From Candidatus Gastranaerophilales bacterium (GTDB taxonomy: Bacteria > Cyanobacteriota > Vampirovibrionia > Gastranaerophilales > Gastranaerophilaceae), in NCBI GenBank assembly GCA_021201175.1, contig JAJQFK010000287.1, forward strand, positions 1 through 5,887: DNA of 5,887 nt. Direction: 5' to 3'. The notes under the pieces were generated by a model. That model worked only from the letters and a program-made list of their open reading frames with translations, searched no databases and was not told where the DNA came from. The stretch's first letter is position 1, and the number at the start of each line of letters is the position of its first letter. This document shows positions 1 through 5,887 of the stretch, piece after piece. Made by a program: the position numbers and the translations under genes.

Positions 1-1
1 C

Positions 2-25
2 TTAATGATTTTGAATGTTCATTAA
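2..25. repeat. 7-bp inverted repeat around the -35 box, possible operator
   Basis: TTAATGA at 2-8 is the exact reverse complement of TCATTAA at 19-25, with 10 bases between. The -35-like hexamer at 11-16 sits between the arms, and a smaller nested dyad TGAA-TG-TTCA lies at 12-21. A protein bound here would interfere with, or assist, RNA polymerase at this promoter. It could also be the weak hairpin of an upstream gene's terminator, since the window starts here. AT-rich DNA makes short dyads frequent, so confidence is modest. Confidence 0.3.
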
Positions 26-38
26 AGTATTTTATAAT
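11..38 (+). promoter_or_regulatory. Probable sigma-70-type promoter of the operon
   Basis: A perfect -10 hexamer TATAAT lies at 33-38. A -35-like TTGAAT lies at 11-16, matching four of six bases of TTGACA, with a 16-bp spacer. Transcription would start near base 45, leaving a leader of about 45 bases before the GTG of the first gene. The region is AT-rich, so chance matches are common, but the exact -10 box and the position directly ahead of a tightly packed gene set support the call. No equally good promoter is seen between the downstream genes. Confidence 0.6.
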
Positions 39-69
39 ATACATAATTATTTTGTTTGGAAGAATTAAG

Positions 70-84
70 AATAGGAATAGGAAT
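70..84 (+). promoter_or_regulatory. Ribosome binding site of gene 1, within a short tandem repeat
   Basis: AATAGG occurs twice in tandem (70-75 and 76-81) followed by AAT. This offers AGGA at 73-76 and again at 79-82. The second is 7 bases from the GTG at 90, an ideal spacing, and decides that start. The first in-frame ATG after it is codon 40 (base 207), which would remove the first membrane segment. Confidence 0.6.
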
Positions 85-89
85 TTTAA

Positions 90-3000
90 GTGAAAGAATT
101 TCAATTACTCAATAAAAATTTTGTTAGTTTGTTTATTTCGCAGCTGTGTACGCATTTAGGCGATTCTATTATACAAGTTATTTTAATAGCTGCATTTCTT
201 AGTAATATGGAAAAACCGGGAGCAATAATAGCATTAATGCTTTTTAGTTTTATTTTTCCGTCTTTTGTTGTGAGCATTTGGGCAGGAAGTATTGTTGACA
301 GAATTTCAAGAAAAAGAATTATGATTCTAAGTGCTTTATATAGAGCTGTTGTCTTGGTTCTTGCACTTTTATATTTTATATTTTTTGCTGATAAAAGTAA
401 TTTGGTAAGTTCTCTACCTGTATATGGAATAATTCTAAGTCTGTTAATAGGTGTTGGAACAGCATTTTTCTATCCTGCAAAAATGTCATCAGTTCCTAAT
501 GTTGTTAATACAGAGAATTTAAAACCCGCAACTGCTCTTATTTCAGGTTCAGGCACTTGGGCATTAACTTTTGGGGCACTTGCTGCATCCGGGCTTATTT
601 TAAAAATAGGCTCTTTAAATATTTATTATATAGCTTGTTTAATGTATATAATACCTTGCTTGCTGCTGCCTGTTATTTCTTTCAAAAATGATAGCAATCA
701 AGACCGGTATAATGAAAAGTTTGATATTTCAAAAGATATTAAAAAAACATTCAGCTTTTTGTTTTCTCACAAAAAAGCTTTAAACATGATTATTTTAGGG
801 GCGGCACTTTCATTAATTTCTGCTGTATTTTATAATACAATGAACACTTTCGCATCTGATTTTTATCATGTTAGTATTGAAGAACTTTCAAAACTAAAAT
901 GTATGCTTGGTTATGGAACTGTTCTGGGTGTTATAATAATAGTTTTATTCGGCAAAAAATTTAAAACAAATAAAACTATTGTAGCGGCATTTTTGGGCTT
1001 GTTTCTTTGCTTAATTACGGCTGCATTTTGTACGACGTTTTCCAGAGCTTATTTATGGCTTGGATTAATCGGACTTTTTGCCGCTATAATGAAAGTTACA
1101 ATTGATACTGTATTACAAAAAGTTTCACCTAATTTTATAAGAGGTAAAATCTTTGCCTTTGTTTCTGTTTTAGAAACTTTTGTTTCGCTTATTGGTATAG
1201 CTTTTGTTTCTTTATTTGTCGGAATTATTCATCCGATTACTATATTTCATTGTATAGCTGTTGTTTCTGCTTTTATGGCACTGGGTCTGTTAGCTGCAAA
1301 CAAAGAATTTAGGTATTTTGTATTAAGGATTACTATTGGACAGATATTCAAAACATTGTTTATTTATAAATTTGAAGGCGTTGATAATATTCCGAAAAAA
1401 GGTAAAATTATTTTAGCCGGAAATCACACAGGTCACCTGGACCCCTTTATTATACAAATGGCATTAAAACGTAATTTATGGTTTGTCACAGGACCTGCCG
1501 CATTTAAAATTCCCGTTATTAAACATTTACTAAAATGGTTTAATGTTTTGCCCTTGTCGTTTGGTTCGGGGTTGGATGCTATCAACAATGCTGTTACAAA
1601 ATTAAAGAATGCTGAGGCTGTTATTATATTTCCGGAAGGTAAATTTACTGATGACGGCAGCCTTTGCAAGTTTCACCGCGGGGTTGGAATTATGGCAAAA
1701 GAAGCGAATTGTCCGATTGTTCCGTTTGCAATAAAAGGCGGTTTTGAGGCTTGGGGCAAAATTAGACGTAAACCAAAGCTCTTTACAAAAATTGTAATTC
1801 AGTTTGGACAACCTGTTACTGATTTATCTGTTGATGAAAAAGAAATTACTCATGAACTGGAGCAAAGAGTCCGTTTTATGAAGGACTCACTTGAAAGCAG
1901 GGCTTTTTATAATATCAAAGATACTGAATATACAAACTTTCTGGATATAATGAAAGAATACAGCGACACCTACGGACAAACAATGGCTGTTTCGCTAAAA
2001 ACAAAGGAGGGATATGAAGAAATCAGCTATGTAGATTTATCCCGCCGGGCAAAAAGGTTTGCCAATTATTTAATTGAAAATATTGATATACAAAGAAATG
2101 ACAGAATAGCAATTATTTGTGAGTCGCGTCCTGAATTTGCCGTCGGAATTTTTGCTTCAATTCAAACAGGTGCAATAACTGTTCCTCTTGATGTTAAATT
2201 AACAATTCCCGAACATACTCACATTTTAACTGATTGCAATCCTAAAATAGTGTTATGTTCAAGCCATTATTTAGAACATGCAATTGAACTTAAAAATAAT
2301 GTTAACTCTATAAAAGAGATATTTGTTCTTGATGATGAACCAAGAGGACATGCAGAAATTGCTTCGGTTTCAAAACTTGATTCAAATATAGAAAAAAATA
2401 TAGCAAGACCTCGTTCAATGGAAGAAACTGCGCTTATTGTTTATACCTCCGGTACAACTGGAAATCCAAAAGGCGTAATGATAAGCTTTAGAAATATTTA
2501 TTCTCAAATGAAAGATTTTGAAAAGCTCTTTAAATTAACAAAAGATAATACTTTACTTTCAATTCTGCCGTTAAATCATTTATTAGAATTGAATGTCGGC
2601 TTTTTTGGAATGTTGTTTATGGGCGCAAAAATTGTTTATATAAAAACATTGAATCCTAAAGAATTAACATCTGTCATGAAAGAAAAGAAAATAACTAACA
2701 TGATAGTTGTTCCTCTTGTTGCCAAAATGCTTAAAAATAGTGTTGATAAACAAATAAAGAAGCAGCCTGAATATGCGCAGAAAATATTTAGAATTATGTA
2801 TAGCGTAGCACAATATATGCCAAGGCGTATAAAAAGGCTTATGTTCAAATCAATTGTTGATGGTTTTGGCGGAAAGTTTGAATGTTTTATATCCGGCGGG
2901 GCACCTTTAGAACCGGATATTGCCGAGTTTTTTAAAAGAATCGGAATCCCGGTTTTTGAAGGCTACGGCTTAACAGAAACAAGTCCGGTTATTTCTACAA

Positions 3001-3605
3001 ATGACTATAAACATCATAAAATAGGAACAGTTGGTGTGCCATTGCCTTCTGTCACGGTTAAGCTTTCGGAGCAAGGTGAAATTCTTGTATCGGGTTTAAA
3101 TGTAATGCAAGGTTATTATAACAAGCCGCAAATGACTGCCGAAGTTATAGATGAGAATGGATGGTTTCATACGGGGGATATCGGCGAAATTGATAAAGAC
3201 GGTTTTGTCAAAATTACCGGAAGAATTAAGAATATGATTGTACTCGGCGGAGGCAAGAAAATATTTCCCGAAGAAGTTGAAGCTGTTCTTGAGGCATCTG
3301 AGTATATAAAAGAACTTTGCGTACTTTCTTTAAAAATTAAATCTGGTAACAAAGCAGGAACCGAGGAAGTTGGAGTTATTATTGTTCCATCTGATGAACT
3401 TGCTAAAAAATCTGATGAGGAAATTCAGAAAACTTTAGAGGAAGAAGTCAAAAGTCTTTCCGAAAAAAATCTTGCACCGTACAAAATGCCTACTGTAGTT
3501 GTTTTTAGACGGGAAGATTTACCTAAAACATCGACGCAAAAAGTTAAGAGAAAAGACCTTGTGAATTGGTATGACTCACTAAGTTCCATAGGTACAAATG
3601 TATAA
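90..3605 (+). CDS. aas: LplT-Aas fusion: MFS lysophospholipid flippase / acylglycerophosphoethanolamine acyltransferase / acyl-ACP synthetase
   Basis: This 1171-residue protein starts with GTG and joins three modules. Residues 1-405 form an MFS transporter of about 12 membrane segments, with the loop motif G66-xxx-D70-R71-xx-R74-K75-R76, resembling LplT, which flips lysophospholipids to the inner face of the cytoplasmic membrane. Residues about 425-610 are a PlsC-fold acyltransferase with the HX4D motif H446/D451 and FPEG at 514-517 followed by KFT, as in Aas rather than LPA acyltransferases. Residues about 620-1165 are an AMP-binding adenylase: YTSGTTGNPKG at 785-795, GYGLTET at 958-964, HTGD at 1027-1030, GRIKN at 1044-1048 and C-terminal lysine K1151. 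In E. coli, lplT and aas are separate adjacent genes; I recall this three-part fusion from other bacteria. The expected role is reacylation of lysophosphatidylethanolamine or similar lipids using fatty acid activated on ACP. Substrate specificity is inferred. Domain assignment is firm. Confidence 0.93.
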   Translation: MKEFQLLNKNFVSLFISQLCTHLGDSIIQVILIAAFLSNMEKPGAIIALMLFSFIFPSFVVSIWAGSIVDRISRKRIMILSALYRAVVLVLALLYFIFFADKSNLVSSLPVYGIILSLLIGVGTAFFYPAKMSSVPNVVNTENLKPATALISGSGTWALTFGALAASGLILKIGSLNIYYIACLMYIIPCLLLPVISFKNDSNQDRYNEKFDISKDIKKTFSFLFSHKKALNMIILGAALSLISAVFYNTMNTFASDFYHVSIEELSKLKCMLGYGTVLGVIIIVLFGKKFKTNKTIVAAFLGLFLCLITAAFCTTFSRAYLWLGLIGLFAAIMKVTIDTVLQKVSPNFIRGKIFAFVSVLETFVSLIGIAFVSLFVGIIHPITIFHCIAVVSAFMALGLLAANKEFRYFVLRITIGQIFKTLFIYKFEGVDNIPKKGKIILAGNHTGHLDPFIIQMALKRNLWFVTGPAAFKIPVIKHLLKWFNVLPLSFGSGLDAINNAVTKLKNAEAVIIFPEGKFTDDGSLCKFHRGVGIMAKEANCPIVPFAIKGGFEAWGKIRRKPKLFTKIVIQFGQPVTDLSVDEKEITHELEQRVRFMKDSLESRAFYNIKDTEYTNFLDIMKEYSDTYGQTMAVSLKTKEGYEEISYVDLSRRAKRFANYLIENIDIQRNDRIAIICESRPEFAVGIFASIQTGAITVPLDVKLTIPEHTHILTDCNPKIVLCSSHYLEHAIELKNNVNSIKEIFVLDDEPRGHAEIASVSKLDSNIEKNIARPRSMEETALIVYTSGTTGNPKGVMISFRNIYSQMKDFEKLFKLTKDNTLLSILPLNHLLELNVGFFGMLFMGAKIVYIKTLNPKELTSVMKEKKITNMIVVPLVAKMLKNSVDKQIKKQPEYAQKIFRIMYSVAQYMPRRIKRLMFKSIVDGFGGKFECFISGGAPLEPDIAEFFKRIGIPVFEGYGLTETSPVISTNDYKHHKIGTVGVPLPSVTVKLSEQGEILVSGLNVMQGYYNKPQMTAEVIDENGWFHTGDIGEIDKDGFVKITGRIKNMIVLGGGKKIFPEEVEAVLEASEYIKELCVLSLKIKSGNKAGTEEVGVIIVPSDELAKKSDEEIQKTLEEEVKSLSEKNLAPYKMPTVVVFRREDLPKTSTQKVKRKDLVNWYDSLSSIGTNV

Positions 3606-3609
3606 CATT

Positions 3610-3615
3610 AAGGAG
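3610..3615 (+). promoter_or_regulatory. Ribosome binding site of gene 2
   Basis: AAGGAG at 3610-3615 is a strong Shine-Dalgarno match 11 bases ahead of the GTG at 3627, slightly long but workable. An in-frame TAA at 3609-3611 rules out any upstream extension, and the next in-frame Met is codon 126, so GTG is the only sensible start. Confidence 0.7.
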
Positions 3616-3626
3616 AAAAAAGAATA

Positions 3627-4580
3627 GTGGAACATTTTGTATTTACGCACAACGTTAAAGTTGCATTAGTAATATTGTATGCTGTAATATTTTTGCTTTT
3701 GAGCACTGTTAAAATTGCGCAAATAATAACAAGTAAAGATTTAGATAATATTTGGATAAGGCTTAAATCGTTTTTAGCAATTGTAATCTTTTTTACGCTT
3801 GCATTTTGTTTCAATAAATTATGCGCGTTTCTGTTTTTAGCTTTAATAAGCTATTTAAGTTTGAAAGAATTTTTGTCTTTAATTCCGACACGAAAAACAG
3901 ACCGTAATGTGCTTCTTTGGGCATATTGTTCAATTCCGGCGACTTATTACATTATTTATATTAATTGGGTAACACTCTTTTATTTGTTTATTCCATTATA
4001 TATGTTTATATTAATTTCTGTTAGAATGGTACTTTCAGGTAATACTCAGGGCTTCCTTAAAAATCTTGCCGTAATTCAATGCGGATTAATGACAACAATT
4101 TATGCTCTTGGATATTTGGGAATGATTGCAATTATTCCAATGGAAATTAATCCAAAAGGCGGAGCTTTAGGTTTATTGTTTTACATTCTGGTTCTTACTG
4201 TGGCAAATGATTTTATGCAAATGTTCAGCGGAAAGCTTTTCGGAAAACATAAAATCATTCCGAATGTAAGTCCTAATAAAACATGGGAAGGATTTATCGG
4301 AGGAATTATCGGAACAACAATTTTATCAGTTATAATGGGATATTTTATAACCCCATTTACAATTGGACAGTTAATTTTTGCGGGGATTGTTCTTGCAATA
4401 TTCGGATTTTTTGGAGATGTTACAATGTCGGCAATCAAAAGAGATTTGGGTGTTAAAGACACTAGTACCCTTATTCCGGGGCATGGTGGAATTTTAGACA
4501 GGCTGGATAGTTTGTTATTTACTGCTCCATTGTTTTATCATTATACGGCGTATATTTATCACATTGTTATTCCGAGGTAG
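3627..4580 (+). CDS. cdsA: CdsA-family phosphatidate cytidylyltransferase, YnbB-like
   Basis: This 317-residue polytopic membrane protein would condense CTP with phosphatidate to give CDP-diacylglycerol and pyrophosphate in the cytoplasmic membrane. The CdsA family signature is complete at residues 268-294: S268, K271-R272, K277-D278, P284-G-H286-G-G and D291-R-L-D294. The family motif SPNKTWEG at 215-222 and the Asn-Asp pair at 194-195 are also present. Hydrophobic segments fill the N-terminal half, and the length suits the family. From memory, E. coli YnbB shares this layout, including ALISFLALKE-like and SAIKRDxGVKD stretches, so this looks like the accessory YnbB branch rather than housekeeping CdsA; a tree would decide. 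It sits 21 bp after the fusion gene and 2 bp before the plsC-like gene, and a YnbA-like gene follows, mirroring E. coli ynbA-ynbB partnership. All catalytic positions I can check are intact. Confidence 0.93.
   Translation: MEHFVFTHNVKVALVILYAVIFLLLSTVKIAQIITSKDLDNIWIRLKSFLAIVIFFTLAFCFNKLCAFLFLALISYLSLKEFLSLIPTRKTDRNVLLWAYCSIPATYYIIYINWVTLFYLFIPLYMFILISVRMVLSGNTQGFLKNLAVIQCGLMTTIYALGYLGMIAIIPMEINPKGGALGLLFYILVLTVANDFMQMFSGKLFGKHKIIPNVSPNKTWEGFIGGIIGTTILSVIMGYFITPFTIGQLIFAGIVLAIFGFFGDVTMSAIKRDLGVKDTSTLIPGHGGILDRLDSLLFTAPLFYHYTAYIYHIVIPR
4574..4577 (+). promoter_or_regulatory. Ribosome binding site of gene 3, inside the end of gene 2
   Basis: GAGG at 4574-4577 lies within the last codons of the cytidylyltransferase gene, 5 bases from the ATG at 4583. 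With only 2 bp between the stop and start codons, the two genes are very probably translationally coupled. Confidence 0.6.
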
Positions 4581-4582
4581 TT

Positions 4583-5236
4583 ATGAGTAAGATTTTAAAA
4601 TATTTATTTTTCTTTTGTATTATTAAACCATATATTTATTTGGTGTTGGGTGTTAATGTAAGCGGGGCGGAAAATCTTCCAAAAATTTCTAAAAATCCGG
4701 CAATTATTGTCGCAAATCATAATAGTCATATTGATACAATGCTTTTGATGAGTTTATTTTCGTGTTCACAACTTTTAAAGATTCATCCTGTTGCAGCTGC
4801 TGATTATTTTTGTAATACAAAACTTAAAACCTTTATATTTAAAACTCTTTTTGGATTAATTCCAATATCAAGAAAGTTACATAAAGCAACAAAAGAAGAA
4901 ATATTCAAAGAAATAAACGAAACATTAAGAAACGGTGAAACAATTATTATATATCCGGAAGGTACAAGAGGCATTGACAATACAATTCAAGAATTTAAAT
5001 CAGGTGTTGCTCATATTGCGAAGATGAATCCTCAAATTCCGGTTATTCCGGTTTTTATTAATGGTCCTGACAGGATTTTACCTAAAGGAGCATTTTTATG
5101 GGTTCCGTTTATCGCGGATGTATATATTGCAGAACCTGTATTCTATGACAATTCGCCTACAAAAGAATTTACTCAAAAAATTAAAGGAATCGTTAGTAAT
5201 TTGAAGGCAGAACATCAAAGACGCGAAGAATTATAA
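4583..5236 (+). CDS. plsC: 1-acyl-sn-glycerol-3-phosphate acyltransferase (PlsC family)
   Basis: This 217-residue protein would acylate lysophosphatidate at sn-2 to give phosphatidate, the substrate of the cytidylyltransferase encoded just upstream. All four acyltransferase motifs are visible: NHxxxxD with catalytic H46 and D51 (motif I), IPISR at 93-97 ending in R97 (motif II), YPEGTRG at 124-130 with E126 and R129 (motif III), and IPVFING at 155-161 (motif IV). One hydrophobic N-terminal segment (about 7-24) would anchor it to the inner membrane face. Length is slightly below the roughly 240 residues common for PlsC but complete. It keeps the arginines linked to binding the glycerol-3-phosphate group, unlike the acyltransferase module of the first gene, so the two are unlikely to be redundant. 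Acyl donor (ACP or CoA) and exact lyso-lipid cannot be read from sequence. Confidence 0.92.
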   Translation: MSKILKYLFFFCIIKPYIYLVLGVNVSGAENLPKISKNPAIIVANHNSHIDTMLLMSLFSCSQLLKIHPVAAADYFCNTKLKTFIFKTLFGLIPISRKLHKATKEEIFKEINETLRNGETIIIYPEGTRGIDNTIQEFKSGVAHIAKMNPQIPVIPVFINGPDRILPKGAFLWVPFIADVYIAEPVFYDNSPTKEFTQKIKGIVSNLKAEHQRREEL

Positions 5237-5289
5237 AATAAAATTGCAAAATTATTTTTAGTTTATATTAAATAAATGAAAGGGAAATT
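5237..5289. other. 53-bp gap between genes 3 and 4
   Basis: This is the largest gap in the operon and is almost wholly A/T. It holds a 7-bp, A/T-only dyad (AAAATAA at 5235-5241, TTATTTT at 5252-5258) and a weak promoter-like pair, TTGCAA at 5244-5249 and TATTAA at 5266-5271. Neither is strong enough to call a terminator or promoter. The ribosome binding site of gene 4 is at its end. Confidence 0.4.
5279..5284 (+). promoter_or_regulatory. Ribosome binding site of gene 4
   Basis: AAAGGG at 5279-5284 is 5 bases ahead of the ATG at 5290. An earlier ATG at 5276 is out of frame and stops after five codons, so 5290 is the start. Confidence 0.6.
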
Positions 5290-5887
5290 ATGATTTCAGT
5301 TTATCAATTAAAAAAAAGATTTCAAGATATATTACGACCAATTTCAGAAAATCTTGTAAAAATAGGAGTAACCGCAAATATGGTTACAATATCAGCTTTT
5401 ATTTTATCTGTGATTACGGGGGCTGTTGTTTATTTTTTTGTTCCAAAATGTAACTATGTTTATTGGATATTGCCGGTTTCATTATTTATCCGCATGGCTT
5501 TAAATGCAATTGATGGCATGCTGGCAAGAGAACATAATCAAAAAAGTAATTTAGGAGCGGTATTTAATGAACTTGGCGATATTCTTTCTGATGTTGTTAT
5601 ATATGTTCCGTTGTTATATGTGTGCGGTTGCTGTTTTTGGCTGATTTTCTTATTCATTGTTTTAACTATAATAAGCGAAACTGTCGGAATTATGGGAATT
5701 CAAATTAATGCTTCAAGACACTATGAAGGACCTATGGGAAAAAGTGACAGAGCTTTTTGGCTTAGTATATTGGCAATTGTTTTAGTTTTTGTTCAACTTT
5801 CACCGAAAATAATTGATATATTTATTGGAATTTTATCTTTATTACTTGTTTATACAATTTTTAACCGCATTAAAGGCGCATTAAAAG
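5290..5887 (+). CDS. ynbA: CDP-alcohol phosphatidyltransferase family protein, YnbA-like (3' end outside window)
   Basis: The first 199 residues are present, and the frame is open to the window edge. The protein is a multi-pass membrane enzyme that would move the phosphatidyl group of CDP-diacylglycerol to an alcohol, releasing CMP. The family signature is recognisable at 72-97: D75-G76-xx-A79-R80, eight residues, G89-xxx-position 93-xxx-D97. However, the first and third of the four usual aspartates are Asn (N72 and N93). Hydrophobic segments lie at about 31-51, 57-71, 103-123, 124-137, 158-170 and 174-190. The N-terminus (LRPIS, VTAN), the LFIRMALNA stretch and GKSDRA at 150-155 match my memory of E. 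coli YnbA, whose acceptor alcohol I do not know to be established. Downstream position to a YnbB-like cytidylyltransferase fits: that enzyme makes its donor. Family is near certain; the product lipid is unknown. At 199 residues it is close to full length, so few codons are probably missing. Confidence 0.88.
   Translation, partial: MISVYQLKKRFQDILRPISENLVKIGVTANMVTISAFILSVITGAVVYFFVPKCNYVYWILPVSLFIRMALNAIDGMLAREHNQKSNLGAVFNELGDILSDVVIYVPLLYVCGCCFWLIFLFIVLTIISETVGIMGIQINASRHYEGPMGKSDRAFWLSILAIVLVFVQLSPKIIDIFIGILSLLLVYTIFNRIKGALK

Noticed and set aside
1305..1380. Possible split of gene 1 into separate transporter and acyltransferase genes
   Set aside because: The frame is continuous across the junction with no stop, and there is no convincing ribosome binding site with an in-frame start at the boundary.
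1433..1811. Two overlapping minus-strand open frames of 78 and 69 codons
   Set aside because: They lie wholly inside the acyltransferase module, which has intact catalytic motifs on the plus strand, overlap each other, and show no recognisable domain.
2636..3352. Minus-strand open frames of 70 and 61 codons opposite the AMP-binding module
   Set aside because: They are antisense to conserved adenylase motifs, with no sign of an independent gene.
3608..3814. Minus-strand open frame of 68 codons across the start of gene 2
   Set aside because: It would overlap the GTG start and the first membrane segment of the cytidylyltransferase, with no recognisable domain.
4181..4462. Minus-strand open frame of 93 codons
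   Set aside because: It is the reverse shadow of the conserved CdsA region; the plus-strand frame carries the full family signature.
5235..5259. A/T-only 7-bp inverted repeat followed by T residues, resembling a terminator
   Set aside because: The stem has no G-C pair and a 10-base loop, so it would be too weak; such dyads are expected by chance in DNA this AT-rich, and the next gene follows on the same strand.
5244..5271. TTGCAA and TATTAA with 16-bp spacing as a promoter for gene 4
   Set aside because: Both hexamers match the consensus only partly and the gap is almost all A/T, so the match is not above background.
5276..5293. Five-codon open frame overlapping the start of gene 4, a possible leader peptide
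   Set aside because: It has no ribosome binding site of its own and contains the Shine-Dalgarno of gene 4; it is most likely chance.

Overview
The window is AT-rich, roughly one third G+C by eye. It carries four co-directional plus-strand genes packed as one apparent operon for membrane phospholipid synthesis and repair. There are no RNA genes, mobile elements, CRISPR arrays or convincing terminators. The low G+C, two GTG starts and clear Shine-Dalgarno sites indicate a bacterium. The lysophospholipid flippase/acyltransferase logic, known best from Gram-negative bacteria, suggests a diderm, but the sequence does not fix the phylum.

Layout: bases 1-89 are a leader with a good sigma-70-type promoter (TTGAAT, 16 bp, TATAAT) overlapped by a 7-bp inverted repeat. 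Gene 1 (90-3605) is a three-module fusion: an LplT-like MFS lysophospholipid flippase, an Aas-type acyltransferase and an acyl-ACP synthetase-like AMP-binding enzyme. Gene 2 (3627-4580) is a CdsA-family CTP:phosphatidate cytidylyltransferase, closest in my memory to E. coli YnbB. Gene 3 (4583-5236) is a stand-alone PlsC-type 1-acylglycerol-3-phosphate acyltransferase. Gene 4 (5290 to the window edge) is a CDP-alcohol phosphatidyltransferase resembling E. coli YnbA, cut off at its 3' end. Gaps are 21, 2 and 53 bp.

Together the genes give an almost complete route. Gene 1 would flip lysophospholipid inward and reacylate it with a fatty acid activated by its own synthetase domain. Gene 3 would make phosphatidate from lysophosphatidate, gene 2 would convert phosphatidate to CDP-diacylglycerol, and gene 4 would transfer the phosphatidyl group to an unidentified alcohol. 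This looks like a self-contained accessory lipid pathway built around a YnbA/YnbB-like pair rather than scattered housekeeping genes.

The most notable details are that gene 4 has Asn in place of two of the four metal-binding/catalytic Asp residues of its family, and that the two acyltransferase domains differ systematically at the arginines expected to bind a glycerol-3-phosphate group. The lipid head group made by gene 4 cannot be told from sequence.
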